Source: Rachicladosporium sp. CCFEE 5018
Taxonomy: Eukaryota > Ascomycota > Dothideomycetes > Cladosporiales > Cladosporiaceae
Assembly: GCA_002077045.2 (NCBI GenBank)
Contig: KZ111148.1
Span: forward strand, 900,791 to 964,790
Direction of reading: 5' to 3'
Length of the DNA: 64,000 nucleotides
The position numbers and the translations under genes were made by a program. A model generated the notes under the pieces. The model saw only the letters and a program-made list of their open reading frames with translations. It was not told the origin of the DNA and did no database searches. Positions 44,117 to 55,248 of this stretch are shown here, piece by piece. How positions within the stretch are numbered: the stretch's first letter is position 1; each line of letters begins with the position of its first letter.

Positions 44117-46523
44117 TCACCCAAAGAGGTGCTCGTCAGGGCTACTCTCATACATTTCGCCACGGTCCAGCCACATCCTGTCCACATCTTCATGCCCATC
44201 ACTCTGTCTGTCGGAATCGTTGTCCATGCTCATCTTGGAGAATATACCTGCCATATCCCTGACGTCGGTGTCTTTCGCTTGGATACTGTATACCTCGCCC
44301 GCACGGAAGTCGATGAATTCTCGCAATTGCCGGAGCACGTCGGGGAATCCTTCATTATTTTCCAACCACCAGTGCGAGACGTCTACGCCCCAGAACTCTT
44401 TCATGCGCACACGTAGGGTTTTGGGGTAGATGTATCTGGGTTGTCACGGTCAGTATATGATTCAACACATGCATCAGAAACTCCAGAGGCTGCATGAAAG
44501 TTGGGAATGATTTCCGGAGACTCACCCTGATCGCTCAATGAGCGCGAATCGATTCCGGAACCAGTCAACATGCTTGCTATCTTGATGCAGAGCCAGTGCA
44601 GCCATACCCAAGCTAGCCTGAAGGCCGATCACTGCACCAGGCGGTGCGTGATCTGAGTACCGAACAGCTTCGAGCATCTTGCACTTCTTGTATGCCAGCT
44701 CTTGAAGTTCTGCAGTTGGAGGCACCAAGTGGGCCATGGCAGGGATCTGGGCTAGATGGCGGTAGAAAAGCATTTGGATCGCCCAGTGATCGATCTTCAC
44801 AGAGTTCATGGCATGCAAATCTCCAGCATAGCAGAAGTCTGGGTCGTGATAATCTATGATGTCGACATTGGGATCAAATGGCGGTGCGTTCGGGAAGGAT
44901 TTGACATAGAAACTCGAGTCTGTAAAGGCACCCTCGATCGCTGTGCGAAAACCTTGCATTCGCGAGGCAATGTCCTCGGTCCCGTGCTTGAATTCGACGT
45001 CGCCTACGTGGCCTGCTGCTTTTCCGGTGAATAGTTGCGAAGTATCGATTGCAAGCAGTCGGGCTGTGCCAAAGAAGTCTTCTATGATGGCACCCTTGTC
45101 GCCTGGTCGGTCACGAACTTGCCGTTTGTAGAAGTCTGCGCAAGCTTTGAACCACTCCCTTCCCATGGCCGTTGCACCACCGCCCAAGTTGGCGGCAAAG
45201 AGGTCAAACCGCATGTACCACCCGATGATCTTGCGATGCGTCTCGCTCTGGGTGATCGTTTGTGGTGTGAAGAGATCTGTAATGATTTGGTAGGCTGCGC
45301 GCTGGTGACTTAGTAGATTGACCCAATCGCCGAGGAATTCCTGTAGTATCACTTCAGCTGCTAGGCACGGAAGGAGTGGATCGTGTTGCACACCTCAATG
45401 GTCGCAAGTTGCAATATGGTCAGTAACGTCGAGATATTGTGCTTCTCGCCTTTCTCCAGCGATCGACGCAATGCAGATACTGAGCGATTGTACGTGTCCA
45501 GGAAGTCTTTGACCTTACCCTCTGGTCGATTGAGTGCGTGATGGTATGCTGCGTACGCAACGACAGCGTAGAGTAAGGGTTCGTAGTTCAAAGCAATCTC
45601 AAGGAAAGTGGTTTTGAGGAAGTTCCCACCATCGTACTTCCAAGCGTAATGCGGATACGATAGATGTTGTCGATGGTACTTCAGGTAGAACTTGATGAAC
45701 GAGGGTAGTTCTGCCCACTTGGGATGTTGAGTGATGTCGTCCCTAGTCGTCTGCTTAGCCCCGGATCGTCCTTGTGCGAGGCGTGGGGGCTTCGTCGCTG
45801 AAGACGGAGGTTCAAGTGTCGTGGGCGCCTGATCCTCTGCGAACCGAGACTTGGCTTCCGAAACGGCAGACGGTATTTCGCTCTCCTCTTCGGCATCAAG
45901 CTCGTCATCGTCTGCGATGGGTGCAAGCTCACTCTCCGAGTCCGATTGACTGGTGTCACTGCCATCCTCAGTCGATCGCTTGGATTTTGAGCTGCCGCGA
46001 TCTGATTTCGAGGAAGAGCTCTCGGGCCAGACGCAGTCGCGCTTGCCCTTTCGACATCCTACTGGCAGTCAGTGACACTGCCATTTGACCTTGACGTTAC
46101 CTCGCAGTTGACGTACGGTCACACATTGGTCGTGTCTCATCGCACTAGCTATGCATCAGTGGCCTGTTGTCCGCGGCTAGGAACGGAGCGCATACCTTGA
46201 CTCTCCGCTGACGACAGGTGAAGCACCCACTACGGGTCCTACGATGCTTGACATGTTCTCCATTCTGCGTTTGTCGTCTTCTGTTGAGGCGCGGAGCAGG
46301 ACGGAGGAGGCACGGGAGGCAGTGGTTGTGAGTCGTATTCTGACTGATAGCTGACCACATTATCGCTAGATACTGTCTGTAACTGATGCAATCTCGGTTG
46401 GAAGGCCTCGGGTGGAAAGTGCTCGGGTTGAAAGCCCTCGGGTGGAGGCATCATGGTAGCAACGCCGTAGGGGTTGTATATGCCATAAGGCGGGTTTGGC
46501 GGCCCATATTGCCCGACCATCAT
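44117..46523 (-). CDS. Zn2Cys6 fungal transcription factor
   Basis: DNA-binding regulator with a binuclear zinc cluster. Six exons (46374-46523, 46196-46264, 46117-46144, 45394-46058, 44526-45340, 44117-44435) splice in frame to 681 residues. The N-terminus is Pro/Gln-rich. The zinc cluster is assembled from exons 2-4: CFTCRQRRVKC, then CDRCRKGKRDC, a canonical C-x2-C-x6-C-x5-C-x2-C-x6-C. A Ser/Asp/Glu-rich segment follows, then the fungal-specific regulatory domain (NRPEGKVKDFLDTYNRSV...LLTILQLATIE). Exon 3 is only 28 nt. Intron 1 (109 nt) is needed to bring the N-terminal exon into frame with the cluster. No target pathway is evident; it is convergent with the membrane orphan. Confidence 0.85.
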
Positions 46524-48251
46524 GGATGAACTGAAGTCGCTTGGGGATAAATGGCAGGCGAGACGATGAAGTACCCAGCTCCAGTTATGTGGCTTCGGAA
46601 CCTGGGTGCGAACAGAGTGTGGGGTGCGCGACGTCGAGCGCGGGCTCTACGCGCATATAATGACAGTGGACGGCGTTCGTGTCGGCCGTTCTGTGTTCAG
46701 GTGATCCTATACTGAATATTGGACGTTAATCTTAATCTACGGCCGGCAATGCTAGCCTTAGACAATTAGCGGAATGGTGGCGTGCGGCTTGTCTTTCTTC
46801 CTGCCCAAGCGATTAGGCCTGCTTTCATGCGAAACAGTGAGAGTGATCCGATCTTCGACAGGCATGCCTAGAGCATCGGGAATGGCACGTCCCGCGTGTG
46901 AGGATGTGAGACGTCAGCCCACGGGTGGCGCTACAACGTTCAAAGTGGAGGGTAGGGATTCGTGCCGGCAGGTGGTCCTGCAGCCGTGGCCGATAATTCG
47001 TGGTTCTGGCGTCAGGGTATCGTAGTGCAGTCGTACAGCGCTGCCTCGGAATATACTTGAAAGCGGCGATCTGATTTACTTGACCGCGATGTTTGGGGCG
47101 ATCATGGGCATGCGGGCAGTCGATCCGGCGCACAGCATATTAGTGAGCGTTATCGAGCCACCAGATGTCGAATGACTACAGCTGGAGCTGTCACTAGAGC
47201 AAACCTATGCTTCGACTAGTTAACGTGATGAACAACACAGGGTCGCATCAGCGCTCCCTCATCGGACAAGGATACGCTACGCGGTATTCAATCAAAGCAC
47301 TGTCCTGTTACATGCACCTGGCGCTGATCCTGTCGTGGAAGACTCAGCTAGCAGAAGAAAGCCCAAGACGTTGCGTGAACTACTCCAAAACCATCTCCAG
47401 TATTGCGACTGCAAGGATCCGGTCTTGGTACCGAAATACCGCTCGCTGTGCCGCTGTGGTGACTAATGGGGGGATGGAGGGGGATCCTAGCGGGCACCTC
47501 GAGCGCAGATCGCAACCCGGCTAATTCCATCGCTCCAGTCGTTCCGAATGATGACAAGGCACGGATTGTGGGTCAAAGCTCGGCCGGTTACTCCTTCTAC
47601 TAATTTACAATGATGACAGGGAGTTTGAGAAGCACTGACCTTTTTGCACATGCAAGCCTCAAACCTGGTGGCATGAACGTTCTGTCTAGACCGTTGTGTA
47701 CATGATGGGCATTGTCGCACACGAGATAGTAACAAATATGTAACTGCCGAGATTTGTGCCCGCGTCGAGTGCAGGTGTCGTCCGTTTGACTTTGACAACC
47801 GCTCACTTTGAGTTTACGTTTGACATGCCCGTCCTGAGCTGTCAGCACTGAACCCTCGCACCGACATTCTTCCCGCTGTAGTGTCTGCGATAGGCCATTG
47901 TGCATGGTCGGGATGCAGGTTCGTTGACTTGCAGGTCCCGCGTTTCAAGTAAAGACAAGCAGTGGAATGCATGAGATCCATGTGCGGCCGTACCTCGCAT
48001 CTTTCTCGTCCATATCAGCGCATGCCGGGACAACTCAAATCACTGCTGCTAGGAATCCTTGATGATCAGCAGCATGTGCATGCAGGGTCATGTACTGTTC
48101 ATATAGGAGAGCCTTTCCCCTGGGTGGAATAGATTGGACAACGCCACTCGAGTAGACCTCACTTGAGTGCGAGATCCTCAGTTGCTGATCAGCCGTGCTT
48201 CTCCTTGCTACCGGCACTCAAGCCTGTTCGTCGAAGTGCATTGCACAACAG
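46524..48251. other. Intergenic up to the assembly gap
   Basis: 1.7 kb with no supported gene, RNA or repeat. The last bases before the gap do not match the sequence left of copy A, so this is not a continuation of the duplication. Confidence 0.5.
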
Positions 48252-48351
48252 NNNNNNNNNNNNNNNNNNNNNNNNNNNNNNNNNNNNNNNNNNNNNNNNN
48301 NNNNNNNNNNNNNNNNNNNNNNNNNNNNNNNNNNNNNNNNNNNNNNNNNNN
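48252..48351. other. Assembly gap (100 N)
   Basis: Exactly 100 N, the usual placeholder for a gap of unknown size between scaffolded contigs. Copy B starts at the first base after it. Confidence 0.98.
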
Positions 48352-48684
48352 GTTTTGGATTGCCGAGATCAGGAAGGAGACGGCGAGAGGTGTCGTAGGT
48401 GTCGCAGAGGTATCTAATGTGTCTCAGTACAGTGTGTTGCGAATGAGATCGCGGGGTTATACATACTCAGCGATGTTGCCACTTTCAGCTAATGTTAGAT
48501 CACCGTCAATGAGCATTGGAAACTTTCCGAGGCCGCCTGCTTCTTTTTTGAATGCTGGTGGTGCTGCGCCGTTCTCTCGCGGGGCGAACTTGACGGTGTA
48601 GTCTAGACCGAGTTCTTCTAGCAGCCATGCTGAGCGGATACATCGGGATGCCTGTAGGAAGTAGAGAGTGATCTGAGGAGCCAT
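48352..48684 (-). CDS. Glutathione S-transferase, copy B, cut by the gap
   Basis: Exon 1, the intron and the first few codons of exon 2 of the same GST as at 9,188-9,888. The remaining about 370 bp of exon 2 are lost in the gap. The visible protein part differs from copy A by almost nothing (MAPQITLYFLQ start, LAESGNIAEY). Whether the gene is whole depends on the hidden sequence. Confidence 0.85.
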
Positions 48685-49301
48685 GATCGATTGAAGTGAA
48701 ACAAATGAGCGAGGACGACAACGAGTAGAGGATTGAAGAATTCTCAGTCTGACTTCAAGATCGTTTTCACATACCTGTGTCTTAAGGAGATTAATGCTGC
48801 GCATATCCGAGACTCTAGACCATGACGTCTAGCTACCTTGTATGTGCGTGCGGGGCATTGCCTCGAGAGAGTTCCATTTGTCCCTCGGTGGCCGATCAGG
48901 TCCTCAATTGCAGCAACTGTCGCTTTTCCACGGCAGCACTTCGTGTCTTTGTCCGCCTGCTACGCTCAAGGTACAAGTATATGCCCTGCAAAGGCCGCAT
49001 GCGGTAGCTGCAGGTGCGTTGCTGTGGCTCAGTTCATCCTGGTAGCGCGTTCTGTACGATATCTCTGATAGAAGGGGGCGTCTCTGTACGATTCGGAAGG
49101 CATCTCTTCGGTACGCTGATCATCTTCCGGAGAAGAATTGGAGGGCCTGCATGATCGTCTAGGTGATGTGATACAGAATCGCGAAAGGGAGTGAGGTCTC
49201 GAAGGTGGCTTGGCGCTGACTTCACTTCATCGACATTGAAATCAACCTGGACCCTGTTTTGCATATAATAGGCACGGTGTACCACTTATTCAAACACAAC
49301 G
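48685..49301. promoter_or_regulatory. Divergent GST / STEEP1-like intergenic region, copy B
   Basis: About 98% identical to 9,889-10,500; see copy A. Confidence 0.5.
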
Positions 49302-49700
49302 ATGACGGACGATGACCAGACCACCGAAGGTAGGGCAGAGATTACGACGTACCACTGCCTCTGCTCCCAGCTGCTAGGCGGCACACGCCTCCCCATTGAA
49401 ACCATGCCAAAACGCCAGCTTGACAACTCCTTCATTGCAATCCCAGGAGACTTTGGCAAATCTCCACTCGCAACAATCAGCACCCATGATCTGCTCGTTG
49501 ACTCCGCTCCGACGGTCCTAAAACTTGACGATGGCTATGAGAAGCGCTATGCAGCCCGGTGCGGCAGGTGTGGACTCATGACCGGCTACTATCTGGATCG
49601 CTCGCAGCTCGACAATGCGGAGACTGGTGTGAATGAGGATGTCTTGTACATCTTGCCGGACAGCTTGGAGGCTACGGACAAGCTTAGACAATCGACCTGA
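49302..49700 (+). CDS. STEEP1-like protein, copy B
   Basis: 132 residues, intact, about 93% identical to copy A, with both Cys pairs kept (HCLC and CGRC). The C-terminus EDVLYILPDSLEATDKL is closer than copy A to the usual fungal ending (EDVxYLLP...), so copy B may be nearer the ancestral form at that point. No intron. Confidence 0.77.
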   Translation: MTDDDQTTEGRAEITTYHCLCSQLLGGTRLPIETMPKRQLDNSFIAIPGDFGKSPLATISTHDLLVDSAPTVLKLDDGYEKRYAARCGRCGLMTGYYLDRSQLDNAETGVNEDVLYILPDSLEATDKLRQST

Positions 49701-49864
49701 CATTCTACACGTTGTTGGCCTGCAGGATCGGCTAGAGACCTGGCTCAAAAGCACAGTCGGCTGCCAGCTTTCCTTTGTTGGACCTACATTCAAATGCGCG
49801 CAGCTCGCACCTACAGTGATGATTCTCACCCAACGACGCCCAGATATTCGACCCTCCCGCTGAG

Positions 49865-50598
49865 ATGTGGATGGCCGTCTTCAAGCATCTGAACCTCAAC
49901 CACATGTGGGCGCGTCCACTGATCATCCACCACTTTCTCAACGCAGTCGACAGCGGCCGGGCGTCTGAATCAGCCGCAGCATGGCAGATTCTAATGCCTC
50001 TCGAGCAACGAGCCTGGACCTACGCTCGCAGTCTCGCAGCCATCACCAGGAACAGCCATGCAGCATGCTCTGAGCTGAAGCTGAGCATGCGCCTCATGCG
50101 GTCCACTTTCCTCGCCCCGGTGCCAATATTCCCTTTGCATATGTCAACGCAGTTCAAGACACTGCCTCTCACTTCGTCCTCGCCATCGCCACGCGCAGGG
50201 TCTCCGCAGCATTTGCGCTCCATTGTCATTGAATTCACGGACCTGTTGAGCATCCTCACAAGCCTCGAAAGTTTGCGACGCGAATTTGACGACACTAACC
50301 GCTTCCACCCTCCACTCGGCATCTCTCTCATACCACTCTCGACCTCTTCACCAGAGCGCTACATAGAATCACAACTGACATCGGCGTCCGATTCTGGGAC
50401 TCTGCGAACTTTACAGGCAATGCAGTGTCCTATATCGACCGAGTGGAGGTTTTGACAGGCTTACCGCCTCTGCCGTTCCGGGGTTTTGAGCACTGCCAGC
50501 ACGGCGTCGATACCTCAGTGCGGAGGTTGAAGCAGGTGATTGAGCAAGACTGGGCGGCGGCAGCGGTGGTGGACGATATGGTCATCTCACGGTACTGA
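49865..50598 (+). pseudogene. Orphan protein, copy B, one-base deletion
   Basis: Same orphan as 11,043-11,729. It keeps the 25-codon segment after MWMAV that copy A lacks. It has lost one C near 50,341-50,345 (GACCTCTTC against GACCCTCTTC), so the open frame ends at 50,455. Beyond the lesion the former frame continues to match copy A up to the equivalent stop at about 50,598. A sequencing error cannot be excluded. Confidence 0.55.
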
Positions 50599-50770
50599 GC
50601 TTTATAACCGGCATCGAGATGCCGGTCTCAGATTTGCAACACGGGCTTTGCAGAGATGACATGGGCTCAGAACCCGGCTCAGCTACCTACCAATAAACAC
50701 TCAATCCTACCAACGCCATTGCTAATCCCAAGTTTCTTCCACCCTCCCCTCCCAGTTCCCGCAATCCAGT

Positions 50771-52294
50771 TCAAACCCTCGCCCCATTCCCCAACCACCC
50801 CTCCTCAACCATAAACTCAAACACCCTCCCCCCCTTCGTAGTATCAACCCTAGCCAGCTCCCGAACCTGCTTCTTCTTAAGTTTCCCTTCGCCTTTGATA
50901 GCCTCCCTGAACACCGCGTCCTTGATAGCCATGTAGCTTTTCGGCTGTAGTCTCAGCTTTACGCACAGGTCACGCTCGGCGGGTAAGAGGAGTTGCAGGT
51001 CCGGCGCGCTGTCGGCTTGCAAGGGCAGGGGCGTGATGGTTGAGACGGGAGCGAGTGAGGCGCGGGGCGTGGGGGGTTCGGGTGGGGGGACAACGGGAGG
51101 CGCGGAGAGGCGGATGGGGAGGGAGGGTGAAGTTGTGAGGTTCGCGACCGCGGGTGCGGTTTCGGGGAGAAGAGCGGTTTGTTTCGAGGACCGGATAGTG
51201 TTTGCTAGACGATCGAATTGCCCCAATGCGCTGGCTTGTTTCGCTAGGCGGTTGGCCTTGTCGGACTCGTATTTCTCCCCTTGCGATAGAGTGGCTAATC
51301 GCATGCGTCGCCAGTCTTGGAGTTGCGTTATCGCTTGGCGGAGGTTCTGTTCCTTTTCGAGGTCTTCTGCGAAGGATTGGTAGTCTGGATGGCTCATTAT
51401 GCGCGCGAAGGGTTTGGATTTGTGGAAGAGGTCGCGTTGGTCTTTCGTCCGCTTCTTTTCGATGGCGAGATTTTTGCGATACTCTAGCAGGTTGTGGAAG
51501 AGGATCATGCGTTTGCGGTCTGTCCGCGCCGTGAGGCGGTCGTTGTAGATGGACATGACGACCATTTTGAGGTCTGTCTCGGGGTCCATGGTGCCTGTCA
51601 GGGGGTTCGTGCCTTCGTCTGGCGAGAACTGCATGTGTTGCACTGCTTCTTCGGCTTCGTTGAAGTACTCTGTCTCGAATTCTAGACGCCCGGGCATGAA
51701 GCCTGCGACCTCATGGCAGGAGGGCACGGAAGCTGAGGAGGGTTTGGCTGGGGTTGGAGCGACGGTCTCGGCGGCGATGGCTTCCTTGCGCTCTTCTATC
51801 CGGCGCTTCTTTCGCGCCTGGAATTCATCACGCGGGATGCTGTCGCTGAGAGTTGTGTCTGAGGGATCCGCGCGCTCCGCCAGAGGGAAGCGCGTCGAGT
51901 TGACATAAGTCTCGATGTAGTGGTCGCGGACCTCGTCCTTCTCCCTGTAGCCACCGATATGGTCGGCGACATCTGCCCAGCTACCCAGGCCATATTGCTC
52001 CAGTCCCTCTAGCAGCAGCAGCTCCTCGTCCGCGCCCCAGCTCTCGTCGAAGATCGGGATACTATGCGGTTCGACGACTTGGAAGCGGTGCGTGCGAGGA
52101 TCGTGATGCAGGTTGCTGCGACCGGCGCTGAAGCAGGGCACGCAGAGATCGTAGTCGGAGCATTGCTTCTCGTAGCAGCGGATGCGCACGGTCGAGGTGA
52201 TGTCGTTGCTGCAGATGTTGCAGATGTACTTGACTCCACCGCCTGATCCTCCGCCCTCGCGCGGCGCGCCTTTTGCCTTGGTGATGAGGCCCAT
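50771..52294 (-). CDS. ADA2: ADA2, copy B
   Basis: 507 residues with ZZ, SANT and SWIRM domains in the same places as copy A and about six substitutions. Both copies appear functional. DNA divergence is uneven: almost none over the middle of the gene and over 10% at the 5' end (51,900-52,060). Confidence 0.95.
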   Translation of the reverse strand: MGLITKAKGAPREGGGSGGGVKYICNICSNDITSTVRIRCYEKQCSDYDLCVPCFSAGRSNLHHDPRTHRFQVVEPHSIPIFDESWGADEELLLLEGLEQYGLGSWADVADHIGGYREKDEVRDHYIETYVNSTRFPLAERADPSDTTLSDSIPRDEFQARKKRRIEERKEAIAAETVAPTPAKPSSASVPSCHEVAGFMPGRLEFETEYFNEAEEAVQHMQFSPDEGTNPLTGTMDPETDLKMVVMSIYNDRLTARTDRKRMILFHNLLEYRKNLAIEKKRTKDQRDLFHKSKPFARIMSHPDYQSFAEDLEKEQNLRQAITQLQDWRRMRLATLSQGEKYESDKANRLAKQASALGQFDRLANTIRSSKQTALLPETAPAVANLTTSPSLPIRLSAPPVVPPPEPPTPRASLAPVSTITPLPLQADSAPDLQLLLPAERDLCVKLRLQPKSYMAIKDAVFREAIKGEGKLKKKQVRELARVDTTKGGRVFEFMVEEGWLGNGARV

Positions 52295-52761
52295 ACTGTT
52301 AGCCTCCTAGGCTGGTTTAGACATGCTGATGATGCGCATAGTGGATGTTGTCAAGTGCTTGGTCAAATGTCGCCATGTCGTGAGGTTCGAGGTACGAGGT
52401 ACCCCGCGCCACACCGCCGCGACGGGCCGGTGACAGGTCGCCACCACTCCACCCCTCGTGTCACCACAGCACCACGTCAAAGGACTGCGAAACACGGCCG
52501 AGATACTCCCTACGAGATTCTCCTTCAGACACTCTCCTGCTGCGCTGGATGGGAGACGTTTCCATTGTCGCTCTGCTGCATATTCTCCTCGATACCCCAC
52601 TACATCACTCTAGCATCGCTTACCAAGCCTCAGTCACTGGCATTGGGCTGTGAGAGGGGTCTTCCTCGCAGTGAAGACACCCCGTGAAGTCGGCTTGCTT
52701 GCTACGTTGTAGGAGCGACTTACACCGCACACATTTGATACCCACACACACGCACGCCACC
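52295..52761. promoter_or_regulatory. Bidirectional ADA2 / YPK promoter, copy B
   Basis: 467 bp, containing the conserved block 52,377-52,467 described for copy A. Confidence 0.55.
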
Positions 52762-54824
52762 ATGTCGTGGAAGTTGACCAAGAAGCTGAAGGAGACGCAC
52801 CTCGCTCCTCTAGCCAACACCTTCTCCCGATCCTCCTCCCAATCCGCCCTCAGTCCCGATGCCTCAACAAAGGCACCATCGGCGACTACCACACCAGGCA
52901 CTTCAACGCCAACCTCGCAAACAGCACCCGCACCGTACAATGGCAGCGTGGCAGACCCACAGGGCATCGCTGCATCAGAGGCGCTGGTTTCGCCTCCCGC
53001 AGCACCGGTGCGACCGGGTATCTTGATCTTGACACTCCATGAAGGCCGAGGATTCAGTCTGCCGCCAGGCGCGGACCAAGCATTCCAGAAGCCTGGTCAC
53101 TCGTCGAGCATGTCTGCGAGCTTTGCGGGAGGATCGTACATGGGCAACAGCGCACGACCAGGGTCTAGCAACATGCCTCAGAATAGCTATCGGCCACAAT
53201 CGGCTGCAGGTGGTATCAATGCCGTGCCCTCGACACATGGACGCTACCACAGCAAGTATCTGCCATATGCACTCCTCGACTTCGATAAGCAGCAAGTGTT
53301 CGTCAACGCGGTAGGAGGGACACCAGAGAACCCGGTGTGGGGCGGCGAGAGCACACAGTATAAGTTCGATGTCAGCCGAACCACTGAGCTCAACCTCTCG
53401 ATATATATGCGCAACCCCTCGGCACCGCCCAACGCCGGCAGACAACATGACATCTTTATTGGTACCTGCAGAGTAACGCCCTCCTTCAGCGAGGACGCCC
53501 AATCTGGCGCCCCACAACCCCCCCAATCCTCCGATGGCAAGAGCAAGAAGGACGTCAAGAATGGAATAGCTGCACCTGCAAGCAATGGATCCGTCTCCGG
53601 CATTCACTGGCACGACATTCAGTACGGCACAGGCAACATCCGCATGGGCGTAAAGTACGTGGAGAACCGACAGTCCAGCCTCAAAATCGAGAACTTCGAG
53701 CTTTTGAAGGTCGTCGGCAAGGGCTCCTTCGGCAAAGTCATGCAGGTCATGAAGAAAGACACGCAACGTATCTACGCCCTCAAAACGATCCGCAAGCAGC
53801 ACATCATCTCCCGGTCCGAAGTCGCACACACCCTCGCCGAGCGATCGGTCCTAGCGCAGATCAACAACCCCCTTCATCGTGCCGCTGAAGTTCTCCTTCC
53901 AATCGCCAGAGAAGCTGTACCTCGTCCTGGCTTTCGTGAACGGTGGCGAACTTTTCCATCACCTTCAAAAAGAGCAGCGCTTCGACATCAATCGCTCGCG
54001 CTTCTACGCCGCCGAGCTCCTCTGCGCGCTTGAATGTCTCCACGGCTTTGGCGTCATCTACCGCGACCTTAAACCTGAGAACATCCTCGTCGACTACGTG
54101 GGCCACATCGCACTCTGCGACTTCGGACTCTGCAAACTTGACATGAAGGACGAGGATAAGACGAACACTTTCTGCGGCACGCCAGAGTACCTTGCGCCGG
54201 AGCTGTTGCACGGGCAGGGGTACACGAAGGCTGTGGATTGGTGGACACTTGGCGTACTGTTGTATGAGATGTTGACGGGGCTACCGCCGTTCTATGATGA
54301 GAATACTAACGAGATGTATCGGAAGATTTTGGCGGAGCCGCTGCATTTCCCCGGGCCGGAGATCGTGCCACCTGCTGCGAGGGATTTGTTGACGAGGTTG
54401 CTGGATCGGGATGCAACGAGGAGGTTGGGGTCGAATGGCGCTGCGGAGATCAAGGTACGTCGAGCTTTCACAAATGCTACTAACTTCACCCCCTCTCCCC
54501 TCTCCACCACACCCTGTTCCCAGACTGGGTACTAACACAATGTCGCAGGCCCACCCCTTCTTCCACTCCATCGACTGGCGCAAACTGCTCGACCGCAAAT
54601 ACGAGCCCTCCTTCAAGCCCTCCGTGCTGGACGAACGCGACACGGCGAACTTCGACAAGGAGTTCACGAGCGAGGCGCCCACCGATTCGTATGTGGACGG
54701 GCCGGTGCTGAGCCAGACCATGCAGCAGCAGTTTGCGGGGTGGAGTTACAATCGGCCTGTTGAAGGGCTCGGGGACGCGGGAGGGAGTATTGTGCGGGGA
54801 AATGGGTTTGAGGGGGGGCGGTAG
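52762..54824 (+). pseudogene. YPK/Gad8-type kinase, copy B, frameshifted in the N-lobe
   Basis: Same two-exon structure as copy A (intron 54,455-54,548 by alignment; terminal hydrophobic motif FAGWSY intact). The run CCCCC at 53,868-53,872 has one more C than the equivalent CCC-T in copy A. Thus the frame is lost at about residue 369, within the kinase N-lobe, and the original frame ends at 54,033. The correct frame resumes and remains perfect to the end of the gene, with all catalytic motifs conserved and nearly all differences from copy A synonymous. That pattern means either a very recent inactivation or a homopolymer sequencing error. Confidence 0.75.
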
Positions 54825-55248
54825 GTGGAAAGCAAGGTGAATGGCGAGGGCCGAGATGCACCAAGGCTACAGGCCTGGGCTTTGAGCTGCGCTCGGAGCT
54901 GAAATGAGGGTCGCTGGAGTGATGCCGAGGGAAGTAGACTCTCACAATGATGAAGATGACTAGACGATGCTCACATCAGTGTCAAGCTCCACAGTCCGTG
55001 AACTCACGAGTACAGTCTCATACACATAACGCAAGCTACATGAGGGTGTATAAGGTGCACCGTTAGTTAACTGACCACCACTTAGCCCGAACAGATACCA
55101 CAAGCAGGTCTCGGTCGCTCCTGCTGTTGCAACCGGGTCGGTGACTAAGAAGCGCGACTGTGGAGACTCACCAAAGACAGCGTGACGACACCGGATCTCG
55201 AAGCTGCAATGACACAACACTCATCCTCCGACACAAGACAGGGGACGG
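54825..55248. other. Intergenic upstream of the tandem family, copy B
   Basis: 424 bp; its first third aligns with copy A. No other feature. Confidence 0.4.
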
